This document shows, piece by piece, positions 35,930 to 46,117 of a DNA stretch of 46,369 bases (position 1 is its first letter; every line of letters begins with the position of its first letter). The DNA comes from Cylindrobasidium torrendii FP15055 ss-10 (taxonomy: Eukaryota > Basidiomycota > Agaricomycetes > Agaricales > Physalacriaceae). The notes beneath the pieces were generated by a model. The model ran no database searches and was not told where the DNA came from. It worked only from the letters and a program-made list of their open reading frames with translations. A program made the position numbers and the translations under genes. The DNA is taken from positions 1-46,369 of the forward strand of contig KN880621.1 in the NCBI GenBank assembly GCA_000934385.1, given 5' to 3'.

Positions 35930-37022
35930 GGTGAAGACGGCCACACAGCGAGTGGCTCAGTCAGAGATGGTGGTGGGCGGTTGCTAAGGGGCGGGAAAGA
36001 AAGTGGTGACGTGGACCAAGGGCGCGGATTTTTGGCGCAGAGCGCTCGAGCCGTGCCGAGCACCCGACTCCTGATTTGGCGCGGACCGGAGAAACGACGA
36101 CGCAGCCCACGTCATCGTCGTCTGATCCCCGGCCATCAGTTTGCTGCGCGAGAGGCGCTTGGCAGTGGCAGCGGCCTTCTGTGAAATTTTTTCGTTTTCT
36201 GACCGTGAAAGACGGATTAGAGAACTGTGGCGCAACCAGTCGATCGCTGATCGCGGCGTGCCGCCTTTTTCCCCGCCGTTTTCCTTTCGATTTGAATATT
36301 TTCTTGAAATATCGCGCCATGCCGGTTATTCTCCGCTTTTGAAACGTCTCAGATTCTAACCACATGCTCTGGACTAGACCGCTACCATTGCGCCACTACT
36401 GCGCCTGGTTCGGCGTTACTACCGCCGGCCCGCATCTCCTCCGATCTGCTCACCGCGATTCTTTCTTGTCTTCGCTCGTCTTGGTAAGCACAATGAAGGC
36501 GAACCTCGCCAACTCAGGCATTTTTTGTCTCCAATTTGTGTGCTCCAGTCAGAAGATGGTGTTGGAAGTTGATGCCGACGGCCCATCGCAGACTTTAGAT
36601 GCATACTCAACATTCGGAAACTCAGCTGCATCGCAAGAATGCGCTCTAGGTGATGGGCGCGAAACGTGTCGGCTGCGCATCTCTCTTTCCCAAAGTCGCA
36701 ATCCATTCAAACTCACATTAGCGTCTATTTCCCCACAACATGCGTGCGAAATGTGTGCTACTGTTCACATGGGTCTTCACGACGAAACAGGCTTTTCGTC
36801 CATTTGTTGACTTTTCGTCTTTGATGGGCGCGGGAGGGTTGACTGTAACAGACTGATGCCATATGCCTCGACATGTTGACGTCTCAAAATTTGACATGTC
36901 CTGGGATTCAGGATTCCAATAAAAAGCGCTCGAACATCGACTCACTTTCTTTAGCATCTTGCCGCTTTTTTTCATTCCTTTCTTCTTACGTTCACTCCGA
37001 ACTTCACTCGCTCTTAGCAATT
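35930..37022. other. Divergent promoter region, GATA-like gene and chitinase
   Basis: No gene. It contains a tRNA-like but degenerate segment on the minus strand (36340-36405, see findings) and a plus-strand 148-codon frame (36364-36810) lacking any motif. AATAAAAAG near 36917 may serve as a TATA-like element for the chitinase. Confidence 0.45.
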
Positions 37023-38631
37023 ATGGTTTTCCAAAAGCTTCCTCTCCTTCTCTTCGCTGCGACCGCCCTTGCGACCCAGGTCATGCATCGCCCGGATGGC
37101 TACAAGGAGTCTGCACACAAGTACGAAATGGAGGCTGCTCCGAAGTACAGGACCATCACCCGGCGGGAACAGGACATACACCGTCCGGACGCTTACAAGG
37201 AGCCTGAGAACAAGTTCGCAACTGAGGCGAACCCCAAGTTCAAGACTATCTCCAGGCGCGCTACTGGGAAGACGAACTTTGCTTACTTCACCAACTGGGG
37301 CATCTACGACGCCTATAACTTCCAGCCTACGCAAATTCCTAGCAAAGACCTGACTCGTGCGTGCCCAGTCCCTTGCCTATCTCCCAGTCCATCTCACAAT
37401 CCTTTAGACGTTCTTTACTCGTTCATGGATATCAACCCGGACACCGGTGCTATTTTGCTTTCAGACGAGACTGCCGACCTCACCAAGACCTTCGAGGGTG
37501 ACGACAACACTGAGCCTGGAACCAACGTCTACGGTTGCATCAAGCAGGTTTACAGGCTCAAGCTTGCCAACCGCAGCCTCAAGACGCTTTTCTCCGTCGG
37601 TGGCTTCACCTACTCTGAGCAAGGTCACTTCGGATTCGTCACCGACGCCGCCAAGCGCGCTACCTTCGTCGCGGATGCTGTCACCTTCATTGAGGACTAC
37701 GGTTTCGATGGCATGTGAGTACTCCTCCTGATATGTCGTTTTTCATTCTGATATTTGGCAGTGACATTGACTTCGAGTACCCCACCGACGACGCTCTGGG
37801 GAAAGGATTCGCCGACCTTCTCTCTGAGCTTCGCACTGCTCTCGACGACCTTGCCACAAAGAAGGGAGACACAACGCCTTACTTGATCTCCGCCGCTGTC
37901 TCCGCCGGCTCGAGCAACTACGATAACCTCGTCGTGCCTCAAATGGACACCGCGCTCGACTTCTGGAACTTGATGGTTCGTTCCTTTGTATCGCTTTAAC
38001 ATTTGTATTGACTAGACAATGATAGGCATACGACTACGCCGGTGCATGGTCCAATGTCGCAGACAACCACGCCAACTTGTACGGTGGCGCGATTAGCGGC
38101 GTGAGCACCGACGCCGCCATCAAATACTTCACTGGTGCAGGTGCGACCGCAGCCAAGATCAACATGGGTATTCCTCTCTACGGGCGCTCCTTCGAGAACA
38201 CAAACGGCATTGGCTCCGCCTTCGACGGTGTCGGCGATGGCTCCGTTGACCCTGGTGTTCTCAACTACAACACCCTTCCTCGTGCGTCTCCTTCTCATTT
38301 TGCACTATTTCCCGATTTAAATTCTTGCCTTACAGTCGCTGGATCCACCGTCTTCGAAAACACCACCGACGTTGCCTCTTACTCTTACGACGAAGTCAAG
38401 CGCGAGCTCGTTTCCTACGACACCCCAAACATCGTCAAGACCAAGGTCGCATACATCAACGACAACAACCTTGCCGGATCGATGTTCTGGAGTCTGGGCA
38501 CAGACAAAACCGATGCGGATTCGCTCATCACCACCGCGGCAACTGCGCTCAGCGGACTCGATAGCACCGAGAACCACATCAACTACCCCAACAGCAAGTA
38601 CGACAACATCAAGACTAACTTGGGCGCATAA
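37023..38631 (+). CDS. Secreted GH18 chitinase with a repeated dibasic pro-region
   Basis: Hydrolyses chitin (endo- or exo-acting, retaining mechanism), outside the cell or in the wall. Signal peptide MVFQKLPLLLFAATALATQ. Residues 22-48 and 53-79 are two similar units, HRPDGYKES...ITRR and HRPDAYKEP...ISRR, each ending in a dibasic Kex2-type site. The GH18 barrel then starts FAYFTNWGIY and has LYSFMDINP, LKTLFSVGGFTYS, the catalytic DGMDIDFEYP (DxxDxDxE), MDTALDFWNLMAYDYAGAW, NMGIPLYGRSF, VAYINDNNLAGSMFWSLG and a YDNIKTNLGA end. Five exons, about 465 residues; the intron after DGM splits the catalytic motif. The start at 37023 is preferred to an upstream frame from 36873 because it gives the signal peptide. 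No chitin-binding module is seen. Confidence 0.94.
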
Positions 38632-39364
38632 ATTCTTGTAGGGTTATGGATGGAAGGGTTGATAAGTTATTAATTGTACATGTTGGCATACTATTTAATA
38701 TTTATTGAGTGTTTTTTCGGCTGCCCGCGAAAAGTTGATGTTCTCCTTGCTCCAAGATTAGTTTAAGAGAAAGCTTCCCAAGTGTGTCTAACATGGCTTG
38801 GTCAGCTCACGTCCCAAATTTGTTTGGCATCGCTTACTTACTCACTTGCCTTGTGTGGTCGTCTGATTGTTGATCGCTCCTGCGCAGTGCGCGCATCGGC
38901 GGCAGAACTTCTCTCACGTGATCGTGCAGACACATGACAAAGCAATGGCCGGCACGGTCGGCAGTTCGTCAAGACTCCATCTCTATCCTCCAAACCAGCT
39001 CCCAACCTCGATCCATTTTTGCGAGTGCTTTCACGGATGAATTATAGAGTATATACAACAACCTTTCTGGATTTTCATTCCTCTATGTGCATGGTGGTGG
39101 CTTAATGCCCTCACAGCGTCCTCACTCATCCGCGCGCCATGGCAGGGGCTGCGAGTCGCGACCGCTTAAAAAATAGCGACTCGCTGACCGTGGTTGCTCC
39201 GCTGACGGAACGCTTGACAAATTCTCCTCCCAATTCCGGCTCCGGCTCCTCTCTTGCCCGGTAGACAGTATGGTCACTGGTGTGGGTCTTTGTGGTTATG
39301 GGTGTATAAAGCCCTCGACGGCTCATTGAGCTCGACTTAAATTTTTCCTCATCCGCACAACATC
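38632..39364. other. Intergenic: chitinase 3' end and MDR reductase promoter
   Basis: No coding signal. Ends with a clear TATA element before the next gene. Confidence 0.5.
39305..39310 (+). promoter_or_regulatory. TATA box of the MDR reductase
   Basis: TATAAA 55-60 bases before the ATG at 39365. Confidence 0.6.
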
Positions 39365-40757
39365 ATGGCACCCACACGTAACTCTGCTATCATCTTCAAC
39401 GAGGTCCCCACAGGTCAGTGGATTTTTGAGCGTAAAATGTGGTCGACGCTGAAAGGTGTCTACTACAGGCTATCCTGAGCCGGGAAAGACAACAATTTTC
39501 GACGAGAACCGAACGATTGACTTGGAAAACGTGCCGCTCAACGGCGGTGTCTTGCTCAAAGTCCTTGTCGTGTCGAATGACCCCTACTTGCGCGGTAAGA
39601 TGCGCGATGCCTCGATCGCGTCGTACTCGGTCAGTTTGCAGGCTTCTTGATTGACCCCTTTGTACTAACTTTTCGTAGGACGCTTTCAAAATTGGTGCAC
39701 CGTGCGTTTCTCTTGCAAGGTGTATACATGGGCATCAATTCTGAATCCATCCAGGCTGTCCAACTTCGCTGTCGGACGCGTTGTGCGTTCGGAAGCAGAG
39801 GCCTTCAAGGTCGGCGACCATGTAGCTAGCTTCCTCAGTACGAATGGACACATTACTCTCCATCTCTTTTCTCACATTGTTTTACAGATTTCGAAGAGTA
39901 CACAGTCATGCCAGGGGCGGCGTTGTCGTGGGTAACCAAACTCGACAACAAAGTCAACCTCCCATGGTCTGTCTACGTCGGCGCCGCAGGTATGCCCGGA
40001 CGGACAGCATACTCTGCATACCACGAGTTCTCGAAGGCAAAGAAGGGCGAAACTATCTTCGTCAGCACTGGTGCAGGCGCGGTTGGCTCGTGAGTAGCTC
40101 CGCTCCTGGTCCTGTGTTCACTTTGTACTCACGGAAAGCTAGGTTGGTTATCCAGATCGCAAAGCGCGACGGCCTCAAGGTTATTGGCTCTGCTGGATCC
40201 GACGACAAGGTCGCCTTCATGAAGGAGATCGGCGCCGACGTCGCGTTCAACTACAAGACAACAAGCACTGACGAGATCTTGGCCAAAGAAGGCCCTATTG
40301 ACATGTAAGGCTACGCACATATTTGATTTTTCGTTGACTAACAAAGACTTCAGCTACTGGGATAACGTTGGCGGTGCGACCCTCGACAGCGCGTTAGGAC
40401 ACATGAACGTGAACGGACGCATCATCAACTGTGGCATGATATCTGCGTACAACACCAAGGAGCCGTACGCATTCAAGGTCAGAGCTTCTGCCTTACCCAT
40501 TGTATAAAACTCAACTGTTGGCATAGAACATCATGCGCATCGTGACCCACAGCTTGAGTCTGAACGGCTTCATCGAGTCTCGCATTGGTCCAAAGCACTC
40601 GGAGAAATTCTACCGCGAATTCGTCCCTCTTCTGGCCAATGGGGAGGTCAAATATCGTGAGGAGAAGACACCTCTCGCCGAAGCAGGTGAAGCGATCCGG
40701 AAGATACAGATGGGCGAGAACATCGCTAAGAGCGTCATCGTTGTTGCTGAGGATTAA
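39365..40757 (+). CDS. NADPH-dependent alkenal/one double-bond reductase (zinc-free MDR)
   Basis: Reduces the double bond of 2-alkenals, enones or related lipids with NADPH; family of leukotriene B4 12-hydroxydehydrogenase/prostaglandin reductase and plant double-bond reductases, cytosolic. Starts MAPTRNSAIIFNEVPTG. The N-terminal domain has VLLKVLVVSNDPYLRGKM, then FAVGRVVRSEAEAFKVGDHV and FEEYTVMPG. MPGRTAYSAYHEF is the conserved catalytic-domain hinge. The cofactor motif is FVSTGAGAVGSLVIQIAK, followed by KVIGSAGSDDKVAFMKEIGADVAFNYK. Other family marks are IYWDNVGGATLDSAL and GRIINCGMIS. It ends ENIAKSVIVVAED with TAA. No zinc ligands are present. About eight exons and 340-350 residues. 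It lies between two chitinase genes and ends 195 bases from the stop of the second. Confidence 0.93.
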
Positions 40758-40952
40758 ACAAACTGGCCTTGTATCCAACAATGTACGATATAGACATAAC
40801 ACGCTGCTGTAATATACACCGATTCCGGTATCACATAGCCTATTGTTGGCCATGAGAGAACGACAAGAGCGACATGGCTTAAATGCCTTGGAAAATGGGA
40901 CATGATTATGCTAATGTAGTGCGGCTATATTACAATGTCATATTTGATACAA

Positions 40953-42476
40953 TTAAGCCATTCCTTTCCTCATATTATCAAACTTACTTCCTTCATAAGA
41001 AAGCCAGTTCGGCTCGTCCATCTGCAGTCCACCCATAGCATCCTTCACAATGCGGACCAAGCTATTGCCCGGCTGCGGCTCCTTGCCTGGTCCACCCTCC
41101 ATATCCGGGCGCGCGCTTCCCTTGTCGCCCGACAACTCCCAGAACATGCTTCCGCCTAACCCCATCTTGCGGATCCACTCTCCCTTCCACTGCCCAACCT
41201 GCTCATCGTCGAACGAGATCATCTCCTTCTTGTCGTAGTCGTATGCCCAGCTCGCGCCCATCTGCTCATCACGCAAGACATGTGTACCAGGAAGAGGAAG
41301 AGCGCGGTAGTCGTACACGCCGGCTTCCCAAGAACCTGGACCAACGCCATTGAATGGCTGTCCGGGTCCTTGCGTGTTTGTGAACGACCGTCCGTACAGT
41401 GGGATACCGATGATGAGATTTGCAGGCGGCACACCCTGTTCCAGGTAGTAGTTGACAGCTTGGGAAACTGAAATCGGGGGGCCAAACAAGTTTGCCTGGT
41501 GGCCCGCGACAGTGTCCCACGAACCAGCGAAGTCGTACGCCATCAAGTTCCAGAAATCGAGATACTGGTTCATGTCGTGGATGTGCAGCTTCTGGTAGTT
41601 GTCGACACCACACGGTGCGGCAATGGTGAGTAGGAAGCGGTAGTCAGCGCCCTTGCCTTGAGCGTGCTGGTCGAGCGCTTGGCGCAGTTCGCGTAAGAGC
41701 TCGACATAACCTTGCGCCTGCTGGTCATCCTGAGGGTACTCGTAGTCGATGTCGAGACCATCGAGGCCGTAGTCTTCGAGTAATTGCACGGATGAACGCA
41801 CAAATTCGGCACGGAGGGCGGGGTTGACGACTACTGGATGGAAGGATGGGGAGTATGTCCATCCACCAATGGATAATAGTAGCTTGAGGTGTCGGTTGGC
41901 CTTCTTCAAGTTGTATATCGCTTTGAAGTTGCCGTATAAGTTGTCTCCGACGTCGTTCCATGAGTCTCCAGGGTAATGAATTTCGGAGTCCGCCCATGAG
42001 TCTGACATGGCGACAGTGCCGGAGCTTGGGGAGAGATTCGCGAAGGCGTACAGGATGTGGGTCAAATCCTCAGCTGGGATCAGGGAGGGAGGGAATTTTC
42101 GGCCATATATTCCCCTGCAAAAGCGTTAGGCAGCGAATTCATGGCGTCGAGTATGCATTACCAGTTGGCAAAGCTATAAAGATGATGAGCATTTCTGATG
42201 ATCAGGAGTAGATGCGACGCACTATCCAACGCTCTTCTTGCCGGCCATGGTATCGTTTATGGGTGGAAGGGATGGAGAACCGCTTGGACTTGGTTGCGGG
42301 GTAGGTGAACGTGAATCCCACTCGCCGAATCGAAATAATGCAAATGCGACGGCGACAAAGGCGGCAAAAGAAAGGATAATCGCGCGTCGTTTACTTGGCG
42401 GCGGTGGTGGTGGTGGTGGGCGAGAGTCAAGTGGTTCTTCAAAGCCCGAACTTGCAAGTTGCTCATAAGAAGCCAT
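40953..42476 (-). CDS. Membrane-anchored GH18 chitinase
   Basis: Chitinase, probably a type II membrane protein with its catalytic part outside or in the secretory lumen. 475 residues in three exons (42476-42223, 42173-42162, 42114-40953). The N-terminus is cytosolic-like (MASYEQLASSGFEEPLDS, then PPPPPPPPSKRR), followed by one helix, AIILSFAAFVAVAFALF, with no typical signal peptidase site, and a Pro/Ser linker. The catalytic domain starts VGYFANWGIYGRKFPP and has HILYAFANL, LKLLLSIGGWTYS, DGLDIDYEYP (DxxDxDxE complete), YLDFWNLMAYDFAGSW, IGIPLYGRSF, GGSMFWELSGDK and a PNWLSYEGSKFDNMRKGMA end. Compared with chitinase 1 the core is clearly homologous but the leader is entirely different. Confidence 0.94.
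42162..42173 (-). other. 12-base microexon of the membrane-anchored chitinase
   Basis: CTTTGCCAACTG, preceded by TATAG and followed by GTAATG, encodes part of YFANW, the first conserved beta strand of the GH18 barrel. The frame is intact only if it is used (254+12+1162 = 476 codons). Confidence 0.85.
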
Positions 42477-42896
42477 TGCACTGCCACGATCGCAGCGCGT
42501 GACGTAGGCGTCGGCGCGCCGGCGCAGGCTTTTCCTGTGCCAAATCTCTCAGGATTTCAGTGGCATTTCACTGCTCGCAGCATTTCTGCTGCGCCTCAGT
42601 GCAAATAATTTGCGAAAGGATCTGTGATTTATTCTCATCAATAACTGGACATCGTCCCCGAGTAACCAACTACAGCTAACTTACAGAACGCCCCAAATGC
42701 CCTCACAATGCCATCGACACGCTCTAGGCTGATAACGCGCCCCCAAAATATCTATTTCTTGCGACACTCCACTCACTATGATAATGTAGTACTTACTATC
42801 GGGCTTTGACATATTCTCACAGAACAAGATAAGATTAAGGTCACTATTCAGTATCCTAGAGATACCGAGGTCTTTCGGTGCTTGTCAACCACCACC
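42477..42896. other. Divergent promoter region, chitinase 2 and P450
   Basis: No gene. Shared upstream region of two divergent genes. Confidence 0.5.
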
Positions 42897-45076
42897 ATGG
42901 ACACGAGCGCACTGCAGATCTTCCAGGCTGCGACTGCCTGTAGTCTACTAGCTGTTCTCCTCTATATGAGCGGACGGGCAACTCAAGAACGCCGACGTCC
43001 GCCTGGTCCTCCAGGTCTTCCGATAGTCGGAAACGCGCTCGATATTCCAACGGACCGCCAATGGCTCAAGTTTGATGATTGGCGCAGGGAATACGGTATT
43101 GTTTATTCTCCTCTAGTCCCGCATATCTCACGAGATGGCATTAGGCGACATTATCCGGATAACAGTCCTTGGACAACCTCAAATCATTCTCTCGTCCTTG
43201 AAAGTAGCCAAGGATCTTCTCGATAGTAGGGGGAGCATATACTCAGATAGACCTCCCGCTGTCATGGCCGGCGAGCTGTCAGCCTTCCTCTTCTCATCTG
43301 GTGCTCGGTGTGCAACTGAGCTCGTCATGTAGGGTCGGCTGGAACCGCGGACTGGGCTACCCGGCTACTCAAATGCGTCGGGCCCGCAGAATCATCGGTT
43401 CAGAGAGTTCCGTCGCGCTTTCCATCGATTCATGGGTCCCAAAGCATGCGAGCAAGCAGAGTTACGTGAAATGCTTGAGAGGGAAAACATCAGGTAAGTC
43501 TTGAGTTTTTGACTCGAACTTCAAAGGAACAATCATTCTAATCAAAGCTTCGACGCTGTAGTCTTCTGCGAAAGCTCCTCGAAGATCCAGCTGAATTCTC
43601 TGACCATGTCAGGAGGCGCGTTGCGTTACTGCATTTTACTCGATGCTGTTATTACTGACGCAGCAATAGCTGCACGTCGTCCACCATACTCGCAATAACC
43701 TATGGCTACCCGTCGGATGCGGGTGATCCTCTGAATCTTGTGAAAATAGCAGAAGACGCTATGCACGGATTCGCACTTGCCTCCGAACCCGGGCGATGGT
43801 GGGTCGATAGCTTTCCTATATGTACGTTCTTGTCCACTGATATCACATTCCAAATGACTGATTGACTACAGTAAAACTTATACCGCCTTCGTTCCCGTAC
43901 GCCTCGTTCAGGCGCGAAGCCCAGAGAATGCGCGAGGTTCTCGACGAGCTATACAATGTCCCCTTCGACTATGTCAAGGCTCAGATAGTAAGTGACTTCG
44001 AGTGTTCGCCGAAAAGTGTTCTGATTCATGTCTTGACTCGAAGTACAGCCGCTCATTCCAACCTTCATTTATATCAAGTTATCTCTTGGAGAACACACAC
44101 GATGCAAAAGGGCAACGCTCACTGATTCCGACAGATGAGGTCGAGCAAATTGCCAAAGCTGCCGGGGCATCGTTGTACTCCGGCGGCGCAGAAACCGTAC
44201 GTCCATATCGTATCATTCATTCATACATCTATACTGAACTCCAAATGAGACTCCTTCCGCATTAAACTCATTTTTCCTTGCTATGACCCTATACCCCGAC
44301 GTTCAAGCAAAGGCTCAAGCAGAAATTGACGCGGCTATCTCGTCGGACGTGCTCCCTCGTATATCAGACCGCAGAGACCTTCCATATGTATCGGCATTGG
44401 TGAAGGAACTCTGGCGCTGGAATCCTAGCGTCCCTCTGGGTAAGCTCCTGTCTGAATCTCGCTGCAAACACCAATTGGTTTGGGATACTTTAGGCTTGCC
44501 GCACGTCGCTTCGGAGGACGACATGTACATGGGCCACTTCATTGAGAAAGGCTCGGTGGTATGGGCTAATATATGGCAAGTGTTCTGGTCTTGCGTCTGC
44601 TTATGTCTGAGGAGTCAAAAGGTCAATCATGCATGAAGAAACGCTGTTCCCAGATCCATCCGCATTCAAGCCTGAACGATTTCTTTCAGAGACACCGCGC
44701 AGCGCAGAAGCTTGCGAGGCGATCGAGAGTTCTTTTGGGTTTGGAAGACGGTCAGTGTCGTCTATTTCAATACTAGGTTAGTGTTATTGACGAGACGCTC
44801 TAGGATATGTCCAGGGATGTTCCTCGCCCAAGACAGCGTGTTTCTTGCAGTAGCCACCATTCTGCGCATTTTCGCTATTTCAACCATGACAGACCCAACG
44901 ACTAATGAGGAAATCATCCCAGAGGTACACTATGACGGATTTATCAGGTATGTAGGTCAACAACCCAGCTTATGAGTTGCCGACAATGTCCATGTAGCCA
45001 TCCTCGACCATTCAGATGTCAGATACAACCTAGAATATCTGCGAAGCAAGTGAATGAGCTTTTGTTGATGAAATAG
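42897..45076 (+). CDS. Cytochrome P450 monooxygenase, likely frameshifted
   Basis: Heme-thiolate oxygenase of the ER membrane; substrate unknown. Starts MDTSALQIFQAATACSLL, an N-terminal anchor, then RRRPPGPPGLPIVGNALDIP (proline hinge). Next are REYGDIIRITVLGQPQIILSS, YSDRPPAVMAGELVGWNRGLGY, HRFREFRRAFHRFMGPKACEQ, STILAITYGYPSD, AGASLYSGGAETT (I-helix A/G-G-x-E/D-T-T), VSALVKELWRWNPSVPLGLPH (ExxR as ELWR), FPDPSAFKPERF and the heme loop FGFGRRICPG. The end is GFISHPRPFRCQIQPR...LLLMK, TAG, if the last GTATGT intron is spliced. The GLGY and HRFREF parts lie in different frames, separated at 43361-43368 by an 8-base near-duplication, so the gene is probably broken here. One intron (44576-44621) is GC-AG. 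Intact length would be about 530 residues. Confidence 0.82.
44576..44621 (+). other. GC-AG intron in the P450
   Basis: Begins GCAAGT and ends CAAAAG (46 bases). It joins ATATG to GTCAATC to give NIWSIMHEE, matching the conserved NIWAxxHDE of fungal P450s. A GT donor three bases further on gives the wrong frame for the FPDPSAF exon. Confidence 0.65.
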
Positions 45077-45465
45077 CATTTTAGATATCATAGCATCGCA
45101 TATAGAAATTACAGGCTCGACCGATTATAACCCGGAGCATGATGGAGTCAGATGGATTGAAGCCAACTCACAGTCGAAGTCGATGGACTTAATGCCGCAA
45201 TGAGCGTGTAATTCATTGCTGCTTGCCCGTAGCGATATGCTTAACAGTGTCGCCATCGCGTCCTCGTAGCCCATTCAAATCATTCTCAGCGAGCCCAAAG
45301 TTATGGCTACCTTAGCGGTAAACAACGAACGTTGAGTGATGAAGCTCGAAAACTCATACTCGAGGTGTAATTCCTTAAGTACTATAAAGCGATGCATGAC
45401 TACAGTCTACAGTTGACATAGAAAGATCCCAATCGTTCGCGCCACAGCTCACTGGCATGCAGCAT
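45077..45465. other. Convergent intergenic region
   Basis: No gene-like frame; 3' sequence of two converging genes. Confidence 0.5.
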
Positions 45466-46117
45466 TCAAATATTGGCCATCTTGGCACGAATCATTTGAA
45501 GGTATCTGGGGAGCGCGCTCAGCGGCGCCCAGTCAGCTATAGATTACGCACCTGTCTGAAGCAGCATCACCAAGCCTCATAACCGGACTCCAGACAACTT
45601 TCAGATCGTTGGAGGTGATTGAGGATAAATCGACGGTCTTATTGAGGTAGTCATCATCCGGGATCATGCGAAAGTCTTCGTCTTTGATAATCTGCACGCA
45701 GCCAATCTGTAGGATGTCGTTCCCAAAGGGATACTTTGCATCGGCCGCAATTGCGTTGAAGTCCTCGGTGGCCTGTTTGCGCGCCGCTTGGTCTGCATAT
45801 CGCTTCGCACGTGCCTCTGCATCCCTTGCCCTCCGATCAGCGACCGCCTCCTTCTGCTTCTGGCGCTCGGCCGCCCAGGACGTTTGATCCACTCTACGTG
45901 GCTTCGACTTCATCTGGTCGGCTGTGAGCACCACGTCAAGGTTGTCGTTGTCGTTGTCCAGCCAGTCCTCCTTATCTAATCGAAAAAAGTAGTTCTCGAG
46001 ATCGACAAGACCCCGCACGAAAGCCACATGCCTTGTGTAGAGGGTGCAGGACCACCAGTCACCGGCGGCTGCAATGACAAGAACCCGGTTTTGATGCCTA
46101 AACCGAGCAGACCACAT
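45466..46117 (-). CDS. Hypothetical protein with charged coiled-coil middle
   Basis: I do not recognise a family. The frame starts at the ATG at 46117 (MWSARFRHQNRVLVIAAAGDWWS), continues with LYTRHVAFVRGLVDLENYF, an acidic DNDNDN stretch, and a charged helix rich in Ala, Lys, Arg and Glu (RQKQKEAVADRRARDAEARAK). A C-terminal part has FGNDILQIGCVQIIKDEDFRMIP and LKVVWSPVMRLGDAASD. The frame stops at 45533, but a GTGCGT donor there and a CCCAG acceptor give a better end, RYLQMIRAKMANI with TGA at 45466. The total is about 200 residues. The hydrophobic VLVIAAAG strand right after the start suggests the gene may really begin in an earlier exon; 250 bases upstream remain in the window and show no clear one. 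Confidence 0.5.

Noticed and set aside
36364..36810. 148-codon plus-strand frame before the chitinase
   Set aside because: Overlaps the tRNA-like relic, no family signature, ends just before the promoter of the next gene.
45945..45962. GTTGTC-type short tandem repeat
   Set aside because: Explained by the Asp-Asn repeat coded on the minus strand.
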